Of a stretch of 64,000 nucleotides of DNA, positions 20,925 to 32,831 are shown piece by piece. A program made the position numbers and the translations under genes. The first letter of the stretch is position 1. Every line of letters begins with the position of its first letter. The stretch lies in assembly GCF_028858725.1 (NCBI RefSeq), contig NC_084790.1, positions 83,284,506 to 83,348,505 of the forward strand, given 5' to 3'. Origin of the DNA: Colius striatus (lineage: Eukaryota; Chordata; Aves; Coliiformes; Coliidae). A model generated the notes under the pieces. The model was not told where the DNA came from, did no database searches, and worked only from the letters and a program-made list of their open reading frames with translations.

Positions 20925-23002
20925 TGTGTTTTACTCTGTGAAGCATTCGATTGACAGTCCCAATCTTAGAAATTCTTTTGTGATGTTTTTCAGTCCTCGC
21001 CCGTCTTCCAGTTCCGGGGGATACTGCTTTATCGTAACAGGTTGTGCTCCTCCTTTGAGTTTAACAACAACCAATTCTGCATTTTTAGCCTTTCCTGGTA
21101 CTCCTTAGGCCTGTACTGCTGGATATACCTGGTCTTTTAATTGGTGTCTAATTTCTTCTTTCCTAATTTGCAGTTCTACTGAAAAGGTCAATGTGGTTTT
21201 CTTCCGGTACTTAAAAATCAATTTCTCCACCTTTCAATTTCATTTCAGCGTTCGATTGTTTGAGTTCATCCCATTCTAAAAGTGCTCGAGGAGCTTCGGG
21301 CAGGTAGAGAAATTTATCAATCCCTACGCTCTTCCCACTTTTGCATCTTAGTGGTTTCAAAAAGAAAGTTTTCTCGACCTGTCCGGTTGCTCCCACAATA
21401 TCGACGTTTTGTGTACTTACGGGCAATAAAGTCCGATTTAGTGCTGAAAATCTGACACCTGTACCTACTAGAAGTTCTATGGGTTCCTCTTCTTTCTTGA
21501 GCTGAACTTTTGCCAAGGCTTCTGCCAGGGAAGGTTCCCCTGCTCCCCATCAATAACCCCGTGAAGCAGCAATGTAGCATGTAGCAGCAAGTGGCAAGCA
21601 TGCCTACTTCCCAGTAGTCAAATAAGCTTCAGATGAATTAGTGAAAGCGTTACCGGTACAGAGGAAAACATATTTACCAGGAACATCCACTCCTCACACA
21701 TTCATGAGCTGACTGAATGCACAGGACATAATACACAACAAAATACCGACTACAACTAAGCTGCTGATGTATACATTACTTAGTACAAACAGACTAAATC
21801 CCTCCTGTCGATATAAGTGCTGCTGTGCTACAAGGGATCTTCTGTGTCATCAAGGGCAATCCCCTGCTGACAGAGACAACACATCACTCGATTCCTTTCA
21901 AAAGCCAACCAAGCTCCATCATAGAAAGGGGGGTTTTGATTGCTCAAATTTTCAGGAACCTTCCTCTCACGTCACCTTTATGTTTGTGGACTGCTTATCT
22001 CCATTTATTTCTGTTCCAACACCGGCCTATAGCTTTGTCTCAGCACTGTCTCTTGCCCGAATCACCTTACCACCAGCTCAACCTACTCCTACACAGCCAG
22101 TCACGCCACACAAACTTCAGTCCCTTCGCAGAAAACAGGCTCTTCGGGACTCCCATCATCCGTCCTCCGTGGCCCTTCTCCGCAACTTTTGTCACCAACT
22201 TCATTTTTCACTTGAACAAGGGGTGACTCAGGACTGAAAACAGTATTGCACAGTAGGTTTCATCGCTGCCTTTTAAAATAGCACTGCTGTCCTCTGCTTG
22301 AAATAGAGCTCCTGAATCATGTACCATTTGCTCTTCCTGCAGGTGCAGCAATGTGTCCTCCATAAGCCACTGTAGCCAACCATTAGTTCTCTGAGGAATT
22401 GAATAAGACAGCGTCGGTGTGGAAGACTTGGAAGAGAAATGAACAAGCGAATTTTTCAAACGCTCATCACGTCACACAAGGAACATCAGAATTCCTGCAA
22501 CATTGACTTTGCATGTGGTATCTCAAGATTGGGACTAAGCATATGCTGCCTAAGAAGGATGGAAGTCACAGCCTCCAAGAAAAGAAAATCAGCTAACTTT
22601 ATATTAAAACCAAACAAAAGCTACACCAGGAGTCTGAAGGCGCTAAACCCATAGTATGTTTACACACTTTAAATGCCTTCCGTGCAAGTTGCCTTTTTCC
22701 GGACACAGCACTAGAATACCATGCAAGATTTAGACCTCACTTACAACACCCTAACAGGATTAATGAAAAAAACCCCAACACTACAACCCTGTTTTAATGC
22801 ACAAACTCCTTATTGTCATTTTTAGTTGACAAATATACATTTCATAGCAAAACAACATCAGAGGAACAGCTGGATGGCACTTTTAAGCTCAAATGAACCA
22901 GCATCAAGCACTGGCAAGTCATCTCTCTGATTGCTTTTGAATGGCAGCACATGCACATTTGCTCTGTGCCGTAAACTTGCACAATTATTTCTCTGTCGTC
23001 AC
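20925..23002. other. Inverted-repeat spacer, left part
   Basis: Single-copy within each unit. Apart from the ERV1 protease fragment (21211-21516, minus) I see no gene, RNA gene or named repeat in these 2 kb. The same sequence is at 42700-44777. Confidence 0.5.
21211..21516 (-). mobile_element. ERV1 protease fragment (unit 1)
   Basis: A minus-strand frame of 101 codons resembling the gammaretroviral protease: an active-site-like ELLVGTGVRFSALN where the catalytic Asp is replaced, VDIVGATGQVEKTFFLKP, and a FLYLPEAPRALLEWDEL segment. It is opposite in direction to the neighbouring integrase/env piece, so the old provirus has been rearranged. Confidence 0.7.
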
Positions 23003-23420
23003 TCAATTCGGACAGTGAGCCCTTGCGCATCTATCCCTCTTGAGCTGAGGAGTCCAGAACTGGGCACAGGACTCCAGATGAGGCCTCACCAGGGCAGAGG
23101 AGAGGGGGAGGAGAACCTCCCTTGAGGTTGTCTTGTTGGCTACACTCTTCTTGATGCATCCCAGGATGCCATTGGCCTTCTTGGCCACGAGGGCACCTTG
23201 CTGGCTCATGGTTAGTTTATTGTCCACCAGCACTCCCAGGTCTCTCTCTGCAGAGCTGCTCTCCAGCAGCTCAACCCCCAGTCTCTCCAGCTGCATGGGG
23301 TTGTTCCTTCCCAGGTGCAGGACTCTGCACTTGGCGGCTGAATGGCAGCACAGCCTCTGGGGAATCAGCCAGTCCTCGCAGTTTGGTGCCATCAGGGAAC
23401 CTGCTGAGGGTACACTCTGT
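23003..23420 (-). mobile_element. CR1 ORF2 C-terminal fragment (minus strand)
   Basis: Minus-strand reading gives CR1 ORF2 sequence: [53 protein letters not shown] and [13 protein letters not shown]. It covers about 129 codons and is truncated at both ends. Confidence 0.88.
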
Positions 23421-23679
23421 CCCCAAGTCCACGTGGTTCTATAAAAGCTCTACAAAACTATTAAGTAATGAGCTCAGACTAAGAAATATTATTGCTCTGC
23501 ACTTAGGCAATTTCTGTTGCTGAAAGCTCTTCAAGTTCAGCCTTTCGTGACGCCGAAACCGCTGCCACAGCACAGGTGACAGGAGAGCAAAGCAGTACAA
23601 CTTGTGGAAAACTCCAATTTTAACTACCTTTAAGTGGAACAATCCTCTGGGAAAAGGAAAGGAGGTCCCTACAGACTGT

Positions 23680-24113
23680 TGACGACAACTTCCTGTCGCA
23701 GACGATCGAGGAACCAACAAGGAGGGTGTGCTGCTGGACCGGGTACTGACAAATAGAGAGGGCCTGATGGTAGAAGGGCCAGCGAGAGCTGGTCAATCTT
23801 CAAGCACCACTTCCTCCAAGCCCAGGATCAGTGTGTCCCAATGCACAAGAAAGGAGGAAAAGGAGGTAGGAGGCCTCCATGGATGAGCAAGGATCTGCTG
23901 GGACAACTCAGATTTCACTGTTCAGGTGAGGGAGCCCTGGCACAGGCAGCCCGGAGGGGTTGTGGAGTCTCCTTCCTTGGAGGTCTTCAAGACCCGCCTG
24001 GACATGTTCCTATGTGACCTGATCTAGGTGAACCTGCTTCTGCAGGGAGGGTTGGACTAGATGGTCTCTAAAGATCCCTTCCAGCCCCTACCATTCTATG
24101 ATTCTATGATTCT
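23680..24113 (+). mobile_element. CR1 fragment with 3' end (plus strand)
   Basis: The first part reads as CR1 endonuclease (DDNFLSQTIEEPTRR, frame broken). The second part (23930-24113) is the CR1 3' UTR, including GGAGGGTTGGACTAGATG and the terminal ATTCTATG repeats that mark the CR1 end in birds. Confidence 0.88.
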
Positions 24114-25399
24114 AATAACAGAGGAATTGTTATTGCTGTGATCAAAGAAAACAACAGGGACGTTTAATTCATCGTGCACAGTGGCTCAGCCGGGATGACA
24201 GATGAACTATTGGATCAGCCAAAGAAGATGTCTACGAACGAGAGAGCCGCAACTTCCCAAGAGACCTGAACCAAACCCCTGATGAAGACAAAGAGACCCT
24301 CCATCTTTAAAGCCTGAATGCTATATTAAAAGTATCCTGTAGGTAAACTGAAGGCCACCTCTAGCAGAGGCGCGTAGGGAGAGATGGCAGCTCCATGAAA
24401 CATTAATGAGGAAACCAAGTCTGCCATAGGTTGCCTTTTCCTCTAGAGGGAAGAGATGAAGAGCCACGTGAGTTAGACAAAAGACAGAAGATAAAGCTGA
24501 ACTAGCTCAGGTGACTCCAATCCTATTAACTATTCCGAAGAATCCCTCACAGTCCCACCCTCAATGTTATGCTTGCCACCAAGCTTAGACACCAGTGAGA
24601 TGAACTCTCAGCACCTTTTACAAAGGTCTGACTAGTTCCATTCTTACCCAATAAAGACTGTAAATGGTGAAGTATGGTCCTGCCCTGGGCAGTCCAGAAT
24701 AGCAAACACCTGCCATGCCAGTTGAGGTGTGAGCAATCAGCCTTTCTGGAACTTGCTATTACTCATAGAAGGTCCGTAATATGAATCACACTGGCCATGG
24801 GGAAAAAGCCTCTTTTTTCCTCAAATGAGAACGTCCACAATGCTTGTGAGAAATCGCCCACCTTCTAAGGACTTTGCTAGAGACTGCAAGTTACACCCTA
24901 TAGACTATCCACTCTGTAGAGACTACAAGTTACTGCAGTGGGCTGGGGTTTGCATTGCTATGTTGTGCCACCCAAGTGGTCACAGATCCAGACAGAAAAG
25001 CAAAAAGATCCAATTACAAATCAGCAAACACGGGACTTTCAGAGCCAAACCTTTCTTGCCGTGTCTTGCAGGCGCACATCACACCCCCCAGCCCCCCCAG
25101 CCAAAAGTTGATATGGCAACTTCACATCTGCACACAGTTAAGATCACGTGGACACTTTTGGCTTTAAAATTCATAGGAAGATGTTCTCGAACTGCAATTT
25201 GTAGCAGCGGTACGCAGGGCTCGGGAGAGATGTCTCGCTTTCTGGCCACACAAATGACAGTTCCGTGCCTCAAGCTGCTGAGAGATGGAAGGGCTGATGC
25301 TGAGATCCTTTCCACGTGCAAATGCTTTCAGCAATTCTCGTGATCCTAGTGCCACGGAGAAAGTTTTGGCTGAGAGGCCGTTCTTTCAGGCTCCTGGCC
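24114..25399. other. No gene recognised
   Basis: About 1.3 kb without a recognisable gene, RNA gene or repeat. A frame of 172 codons (24825-25343) is open in both units but has no domain I know. It leads into the CpG island. Confidence 0.5.
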
Positions 25400-26117
25400 T
25401 CGCCGTCAGCGCCCCGGTAGGCAGGCGAGACCGATGGGGGCGTGTGCGCGTCCCCGGCGGGGGGCGTAACCTCTTTTGCCCTTCCTCCCACCCCGCAGCC
25501 GCGGCCGCGGCCGCACCCGCGAGGTGCGCTGGGAGAGGTAGTTCTCTGTCCGCTGGCTCGGCCGGCCGGCAGCGGGCGGGACGAGCGAGGCGGCCCGGCG
25601 GGAGCGGTAGTTCCGCGGGAGGGCAGGCTCCGGGCCGGCCGGCCCGCGCGGGACTACAGCTCCCAGCATGCCCCGCTCTCCCGCGGGAGCGGCGGGGCGA
25701 AGCCGGCGCGAGCAGCCAATGGGCGGCGGGCGCTGGGGGGCCGGCGCGGGGCGCTCTGGGAGTGGCGGTTGTTTCAAGATGGCGGAGGCGGCCGCTGGGC
25801 CCGGCCGAGGCGTTCGCTGGAGCCGGGACAGTATCCTTCCGTGCGGCCAGGGCAGCTCGGGCCGGGCCGTTCCAGGCGCGGCCGGGCGGCCGCCTCTCGG
25901 CGCGGGGGATTCCGGGCGAAGGCCGAGGCCAGCGGTGGTGTGGCGGAGAGAGAGGCAGGAGAGCGGTGAGCTGGGGCGGGGGCCGGGAGGCCTGTCAGGA
26001 AAGGCGGCGGGGCGGCTGCGTTGGGGTTGTGGTGCGCGGAAGGCTGGAGCTGGTGCGAGGCTGTGGGACGGGTTAGGTTTAGTGGCCGTGGGACGGGAGA
26101 TTGGAGGGCTCCGTCCT
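25400..26117 (+). promoter_or_regulatory. CpG island with housekeeping-type promoter motifs
   Basis: About 700 bp of CpG-dense sequence, unlike its AT-richer left neighbour. It contains ACTACAGCTCCCAGCATGC (25653-25671), close to the ZNF143/STAF consensus, a CCAAT box (25716-25720) abutting GGGCGG, and CAAGATGGCGG (25775-25785), a YY1-type element whose ATG (25779) could start a protein MAEAAAGPGRGVRWSR. GT donors follow at about 25829 and 25966. I do not recognise the gene and no second exon is visible. The unit 2 copy reads MVE instead of MAE and lacks 28 bp. Confidence 0.65.
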
Positions 26118-26690
26118 GAGAGCCTTTCGGTGTTGTACCTTTCCTTAGTTTGTGAACGATGCTGATTTTTAACAAAGCGTTTAATATCTAGGCCACTTAA
26201 GAAGTTAAGCCACAATCCCCTGAGGCCCGGGCCCGCCCCGGTTCCTGTACGACGCTGCCGGCTGGTGACAGCAAGAACTCGCTAGGCCCTGCCCCAGCCA
26301 CACCAAAGGGCATGAACAGCACTAGGCTCCCTCTCCACTTGGGGCTTTCCTGCCACGGCACCACGGCCGTCCCAGGCGCCGAGTCCTGCCTCTGGCTGCT
26401 GCATCCGACCGCTCCCCCGGTGAAAACGGACGGCAGCCTTGGCTGTGTCATCATCTCCGCAGCCCCGGCGCTACTGTCAGCACCCAGCACTGCCGCCTGC
26501 ACCCCGGTATCGCTGCTTGCACCCCGGCTCTGCCACCCGCTGCCTGCCATTGCCACCCACCTCCCGCGTGGCTGCCCATCCCCCGCTACTGCTGGCACCC
26601 CCTGACATCGCTGCTTGGCTCAAGGCTGTCCCCACACAGCAGCAGCAGCAGCAGCAGCAGCCATGCTAGCGGCTCTTATAGTACGCACCG
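26118..26690. repeat. Direct copy of GC-rich block e
   Basis: Same orientation as 12851-13410, diverged by several percent, with (CAG)8 at 26637-26660. It abuts the CpG island at 26117/26118 without a transition, marking a duplication breakpoint. Confidence 0.75.
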
Positions 26691-26795
26691 CAGCACCCAC
26701 AGCACACGACATGAGATTGACCCACAGCCTTATTGTGTGGTGCCAGGCGGCGGCTGCTGCAGGCGCAGCCGGGACAGGGCTCACGGCTTGGCACA
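26691..26795 (-). pseudogene. Truncated speriolin-like 3' end (unit 1)
   Basis: About 100 bp matching the 3' UTR of the minus-strand gene copies, up to about 20 bp short of the stop codon. The poly(A) signal is changed (CTTATT on +). No coding exon remains; it breaks directly into an ERV1 RT fragment. Confidence 0.75.
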
Positions 26796-26796
26796 C

Positions 26797-26895
26797 ATAT
26801 CCTGCCTGACAAAAAGCCTGATGGCAAAACTTATCGATGAGTGCAGGATTTACGGGCAATAAATCAGGTAGTCGAAGACTTATATGTGTACAACT
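26797..26895 (+). mobile_element. ERV1 reverse transcriptase fragment (unit 1)
   Basis: A short piece of gammaretrovirus-like RT fingers: ILPDKKPDGKTYR, a stop, then VQDLRAINQVVEDLYV. It is bounded by the gene 3' UTR on the left; the right boundary is unclear. Confidence 0.7.
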
Positions 26896-26978
26896 TTCTT
26901 GTCTTATGAATGCAGAAGTCTGGAGCCATGCGCTTTTGTCATGTGACAAGTCAAAGTTGTTGGAGTTCATAGCTGGTG

Positions 26979-29250
26979 CTGTTCAACGCTGTAATGGTAT
27001 GGATGGCTTCCAACTCTAACAAATGGCTTGGTTTCTTTCTTTTAGTTCCATGTGACCCTGCGGCACACCAAGGGCAGAAAAGAAGCCAAAACCTCTCTCC
27101 TCCTGAAACTAAGGGAAGCTCTTTTGGAAGCTGAAGACGTCTCTCACTGCGGGGTTCTCCTCCAGGTAGTCCCTCAAGGACTCTGAGTGGCGGCACCGGA
27201 ATTCCCCTAGAGCTGAATCCATTCCGGAGCTCTTGTGCCACATATCCAGAAGGTAGGTTCTAACGCTACAAGTCCATTTTGCCTCGTAAGAGAAGAGAGG
27301 CCACCCATTGGGGAAAACACTGCACAGAGTAGCCTTCCGTCGTCGTGTTAGGATGGGGAGATTGCTCTCGGGTCAGAGAGTACTGACAAGTACTCCTCGC
27401 AGCACAGCGAGGGTTGGGCCAATTCCCTTTTTGTTGGTTGGAGCACAACAGACCTTGTGGAGCTTCGGTTGGGCCAATAGGTCCTGCTTTTCATAGCTTG
27501 GCTGCATTTTGCTTGGAGTCTTTGGTAAACTCTGCGAAGCTCATGCGCGTGCTCACTGTTCTCGTGCCACGGTCCCGCAAGCGACCGCTAGCTTGATTCC
27601 CATCTCCCAGAGCAAGCAGGTTTTGGCATCGCTCTGCCCACTCCATAGGCACAGCTTTCCAGGGAAACCCTGTTCCTCCTGAGGTAATGGGGGAGCAAAG
27701 CCAGTAACTTGCCGATTGTTCTCCCAGTTCCGCTCATTAGGCCGGCAAGCAGTCCAAGGAGGAAAATGCACCTTTTCAGCCACATAATCCTTTGGGATCT
27801 TACGAATTCCAGCTCTCTTGTAATTGTTCAAGGGTGTTTAGTAAGTTTTCGGGTAAGTGGTGATTTTTGTTCGACTGTGCACGGGGCTGTAGCTCTCTGA
27901 ACTCTAGAATAATGTTGCCAAGATCCTTTTTCAGCCACTCTCAGGGCAGTGGAAGTAGTCAACAAGACCCGGAAAGGTCCCTGCCACTTAGCTCTCAGGG
28001 GTTTGTCCTTCCATGTCTTGACGTAAACCCACTCTCCTGGTTGAAATGGATGTGCCGGAACGCCTAGTCCACTTGGTTGAGGTGGGGTCACGTGGTTGTG
28101 GAGCTCCTGGAAGGTCTTGCCCAAAGCCAGCAGATTGAAACGAGCTTACACAATTTCTTCCTGGTTGTACTGGTACTCTTAGCAAAGCTTTTGGTAAAGC
28201 TTGTAACCGAGAGAAGGAGGTTTCTTGGTGTATTTGATTCCACTGTAACTTAAGGCTCTGGTTCACACCTTCTACTTTTCCACTAGCTTAAGGTCTGTTG
28301 GGCGTATGTAAATCCCACTTGGCTCCCAGATGCGCTCCCACCTTCTTAACCACTTCTGCAACAAAACAAGGGCCTCTGTCTGAAATCATTCCTGCTGGTA
28401 CAGCAAAGCAGGGTACGCTGTGATTTAGGACTTGTTTGACTGCTTCCCGTGCCACATCGGTGCCACAGGGCCATCCATTACATGTGTCTACCAGATCGAG
28501 GAGATACTGACAGGCTCCCTTTCTCAGTAGCTCGGTGAAGTCTATTTGCCAGTATTCCCCTGAGGTCATCCCTGGTTTTGTCACCCCTGCGATGATGCTC
28601 TCACCTGTGTTAGGTCACTTTTCAACTCCTGGCTGGACCCCTTGGCGGTGTCCTCTCTTATTAGACCTATTTTTTATGATTTATTTTGAGGCCTAGTCGC
28701 CTCTGAGGGGTTGTTGCCCAGCCATCTTTTTGTTCCTTTGCTGCCAAATCACCGATACATTTTCTACCACCTTCTTCATAAGGCAGGATCGGGCCCAGTA
28801 TCCTCAGTGTCTTTTCAGGGATCAAGGCCAGACCTTCAGATTTGGCCGCTGCTTCTGCTGTTTTGTCAGTTCTTTGGTTGGAAGGCTAGGAACTCAGTCT
28901 TTGTGCAGAGGTATTGGAGGGGAGCGCCTGTGCCTGTCCTCTTTACTCTGTTCTCTACAAAACTCTGTCCATCAGCATGCATTCCCAGCCTGCATCCAAT
29001 AGTGGTTGTCCCTTTAAATCCTTTCTGCTGCAATAGACTTTGGCCATTTGTCTTTCAACAGCTGGAGGGGATAAGCACAACAAACGCGTACTTGGTGTAC
29101 AGCTGATGGCTCTTGGCCCTCTCTAATGACTGGGGGTCTGCCAGGGAATTTTTCTGATCTTGAAGGCAGGCACATTCTCCACACGAAATTTCTGCATCTG
29201 TGCTTCAAACAGCCGTGCTCTCAAAGTGGAGGTTGAAATAGTTGTGCTGT
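26979..29250 (-). mobile_element. ERV1 integrase and env fragment (right arm, unit 1)
   Basis: Minus-strand counterpart of 18770-20924. The env-like start is at 27785, integrase C-terminus at 28124-27828 and integrase core at 28584-28288 (first Asp in YWQIDF, second in ISDRGPCFVAE). It keeps the 94 bp near 28609-28715 that the left arm lacks. The frames are broken between domains. Confidence 0.75.
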
Positions 29251-29299
29251 TCACTCCATACCTTGCTGAAGTGCAAGACCTTAAAAGTTTAGGGGCTGC

Positions 29300-30645
29300 T
29301 TAAAGCCCAGTACTGCTCAGCGCAGTTGTCTTGCCTGTATCTCCCAGGTCCGTAGGAAAGCACTGTGGCAAGGCACAAAAGCAAGGCTTGGGGCGCAGGG
29401 GCTGGAAAGCTTTCCCGTGGAAAGGGACCTGGGAGTGTTAACCAGCAGCCGGCTGAACATCAGCCAGCAGCGTGCCCAGCTAGCTAAGAAGGACAAGGGC
29501 ATCCTGGCCTGTATCAGGAACAGTGTGGTCTGCAGGGCCAGGGAGGTGATTGTTCCCCTGTACTGGGCACTGGTGAGGCTCAACCTTGAGTGCCGTGTCG
29601 AGGTCTGGGCCTCTCAGTGCAAGAAGGATCGCAGGGGCCGGAGCGTGTCCAGAGCCGGGCAGCAGCGCTGGGGAAGGGCCTGGAGAACAGGTTGTGTGAA
29701 TAGCAGCTGAGGGAGCTGGGGGCGTTTAGCCTAGAGGAGACACGACCACCCTCTACATGTAGCTAAAGGGGAGTTGTAGGGAGGAGGGGGTTGATCTTTT
29801 CTCTGCGGTAGTGAGTGAAAGAACACGAGGAAATGGGTTTGGGTCGCAGCAGGGGGGCTTTAGGTTGGACATTAGGAAGAACTTTTTCACCAAGAGGGTG
29901 GTTAAACATTGTAATGGACTGCCCAGGGAGGCAGCAGCGGTGCAGTCACCGTCCCTAGGGATATTGAAAAGACATCTAGATGAAGGACGGAGGGATATGG
30001 TTTAGTTTAGGGATGGGCTTGGCAGTGTCAGCTTAGTGCTTGGACTCGACGATCTTCAAGGTCCTGTCCACCCGTAACGATTTTGTGATTTCTCAAAAAA
30101 TTTCACTGGGACTGTCTGGCACACGCAGAAGAAAAATTCATGTGCTGGTTTGTAATATACATGGAACAAATGTTTCTCTTAACTCGCCCACAAACTCAAC
30201 TGTGGCCACAGTGCAAACAAGTGACAATGAAAACAAGTGAGAGACCTGGGGATGTTCAGCCTGGAGATGAAGAGGGTGGGGAGAGACACAATCACACTCT
30301 GCAACTCCCTGACAGGAGGCTGTAGTGAGGTTAGGGGTGGGAGTCGGCGTCTTCTCCCCAGTCACGAATGACAGGACAAGTGGAAGTGGCCTCGGGTTGC
30401 TCCAGGGGAGGCTTAGCTGGGAAATGAGGAAGAACTTTGCCCCCAAGAGGCTTGTTGGACTGGCGTGGGCTGCCCAGGCAGGTGTGGGAGTTCCCATCCC
30501 TGGAGGGATGCCAAACCAGTAGAGCTGAGGTGCTGAGGGAAATGGTTCAGTGGCAGGCTTGTCAGTGTGAGGTGAAGGCTTGGACCCGATGAGCTTGAGG
30601 GGCTTTTCCAACCAAAATGATTCAATGACTCTGTGAGAGCAGCTG
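29300..30645 (+). mobile_element. CR1 fragments (plus strand, right arm of unit 1)
   Basis: Inverted counterpart of 17404-18710. ORF2 C-terminal sequence ([18 protein letters not shown]) begins at 29417, CR1 3' regions follow at 29840-30085 and 30365-30645. They form the 5' flank of gene copy 4. Confidence 0.8.
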
Positions 30646-30795
30646 CCGCTGGGACACGGGACACGAAGATGCTGGGAAGGCCAAGACGCTGCACGAGAGG
30701 CGGTTCAGCCTTCCCATCCTCTGGCCTCCCCTTGCCTGTGGTGCCCCGAGACGGGCCCCGTGGCACTGCAGAGCCGTGTGCCGGGTCCGAGCACC

Positions 30796-30824
30796 ATGGA
30801 GGACCCAGTCCCTTTGTGACATCA
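30796..30824 (+). promoter_or_regulatory. Conserved uORF and CRE-like site, gene copy 4
   Basis: TGACATCA at 30817-30824 overlapping the stop of the short upstream frame that starts at 30796, as in copy 1. Confidence 0.3.
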
Positions 30825-30912
30825 CCTCGGACCACACCCCACCTGCTGCTGATATCCTGCGCCCAAGGCAGTGGCCTTGCCAGAGGCTCAGGAGCCAGCA
30901 CCGGGACCGGAC

Positions 30913-32740
30913 ATGGAGCCGGGACCCAGCAGGCACCTGCCTCGCAACGAGACATTGATCTTCAACCAGCTTGATCAGCTGGAACGCCAAATACTGGCGC
31001 TCTGGGCTGAGAAGCAAGAGCTGGAGTGGGAATTGGAGCGGCAGGACCAACAGCAGCTCCAGCGCAGCTACCAGGGTGCGGCAGATGGCGTGGGGCCCAG
31101 CTCAGCACCCCCCTATGTGTCTGTGCCCCACGGAGCCCCAGGACCCTTTCCCTTCCCCAACTCTGGTGAGAGCATGCACGGACCTGCAGTGCCCTTGCCA
31201 GAGGCACAGGAGCCAGCACCAGGAGCACCCATGGAGCCAGGTCCCAGCGGGTACTTGCCTGGCATCAGGCCCGGACTCTTCACGGTCCTTCATCAGCTGA
31301 GAGCTATGACAAATCTGCTGTGGAACAGGAACCAGGAGCTGAGGCGGGAATTGGAGCGGCGGAACCAACAGCCGTTCCAGCACGGCTACCGCGGCACAGG
31401 GCCCAGCTCAGCACCCGCCTACGTGTCTGTGCCACACAGAACCCCAGGACCCTTCCCTTTCCCCAGCTCTGCTGAGAGCATGAACAGACCTGCAGTACCC
31501 TTGCAGGAGGCACAGGAGCCAGTGCCAGGAGCACCCATGGAGCCGGGTCCCAGCAGGCGCTGGCCTTGCGTCAGGCCCTGTTTCTACACTTACCTTGAAC
31601 AACTCAGAGCCATGACCAGGCTGCTGTGGAATAGGAACCGAGAGTTGAGGCGGGAATTGGAGCGGCGGAACCAACAGCCGTTCCAGCACGGCTACCGTGG
31701 CGCAAGGCCCAGCTCAGCACCCCCCTATGTGTCTGTGCCACACAGAGCCCCAGGACCCTTCTCTTTCCCCAGCTCTGCTGAGAACGCAGGCAGCTCTGTA
31801 GCGGCCTCGGGCCTGTGGGTGCGGCAGCTGCCAACATCCACACCTTGTCCTGTTGCCAGCCCATTGGACTGGGGGCTGACACTGACAGACCAGAGCTGGA
31901 ACTCCAGAACCCTCTCTAGGGAGCCGAGCTTCAGCCGGCGAGGTGAGTGCCGGGGGGGGGGGGGGGGTGGCGGAATCATGGGAGAGAACATCGGGGCGCC
32001 CTGTACCAGGGGCACGTGGGAGAGCTTGGGAGCAACCTTTGGAAGCCTGTGCACAGGGAAGGCTGGCACGGCGGCCTCTGGAAGCCCCTGGCAGGTGTCG
32101 GGGGAGGAACGGAGGGAAAACACTGGTTTGGGGATGAGTGCCTGACGCTGCTGGTTCCCGCAGAGAGCTGGCAGCCGAGATGGCAGCGGCTGCTGGGCGA
32201 GATCGCCTTCCAGCTTGACCGCCGAATCGTCCACAGCGTCTTCCCCAACGCGGATCGCTACCGCGGCTTCAGTGCCGCCACCATCCCCGAGGGAATCGTG
32301 GAGGTAGGCTGGTGCTGCGAGCCGGGGAGCCGGGCACAGTGCCCGCAGCCACGGCCCGGTGCGCCCTGGTCCCCCTTGTGCTCGGTCACCCGCGGGTGCC
32401 GGTACTGACCGTACCCTCTCTGCCACAGATGGTCGAGGAGACGGAGCGGGGAGCTAGCCGTGATCTGAGCGTGGCCGCAATCTGGAACTATGAGTTTGTG
32501 ATGAGGCGACTGTGGGCACTGGGCTACGTCCCCGAGGTGCACTTGCCCGCAATCGAGGCCTTCATCAACACCTACGGCCGCCTGGAGCGGTCGTACTGGT
32601 TCCCGGCCGAGCCAAACGTGGCCTTCCTGCGCCACGTGGTCAGCCAGGAGGTGCCGCCGGATCTGCGGCCCAACGCCATGGTGCTGCTCGAGTGCCTGCT
32701 GCAGCTGGCACAGGAGTACGGGCAGCCCCTCTTCTACTGA
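30913..32740 (+). CDS. Speriolin/SPATC1L-like protein, copy 4 (triple N-terminal module)
   Basis: Exons 30913-31942, 32164-32303 and 32429-32740; 493 aa; AATAAA at 32807-32812. Same architecture as copy 1: three coiled-coil plus Pro-rich modules in exon 1 and the speriolin-type C-terminal domain in exons 2-3. A few substitutions separate it from copy 1 (for example Thr for Ala after the second RNQQPFQHGYRG, Met for Val in AESMNRP, Pro for Leu in QEVPPDL), several at CpG sites. The G run in intron 1 is 16 long (18 in copy 1, 22 in copy 6). No break is seen. Confidence 0.8.
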
Positions 32741-32831
32741 GCGGCTGTGCCAAGACATGAGCCCTGTCCCGGCTGCGCCTGCAGCAGCCGCCGCCTGGTG
32801 CCACGCAATAAAGCTGTGGGTCTATCTCATG

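Larger units (their letters stand above)
1..30724. repeat. Amplicon unit 1
   Basis: The first of three head-to-tail copies of one segment. Its left end (sequence cctccccttgcctgtggtgc) recurs at 30725 and 52468, and matching landmarks keep constant offsets over kilobases. Unit 1 is about 9 kb longer than unit 2 for two visible reasons: it keeps the full betaretroviral provirus (extra 6305 bp) and it has a second tandem copy of the minus-strand gene block (13.4-15.5 kb and 15.9-18.0 kb, offset 2525 bp). Whether more units lie to the left cannot be seen. Confidence 0.9.

Noticed and set aside
25285..26076. 263-codon plus-strand frame over the CpG island
   Set aside because: GC-rich low-complexity translation (Ala, Gly, Arg, Pro) without domain; the 28-bp deletion in unit 2 breaks it.
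31725..32426. 233-codon minus-strand frame across copy 4
   Set aside because: It is antisense to exons and introns of a clearly supported gene, shows no domain, and follows from the high GC content. The same holds for the other antisense frames over all six copies.
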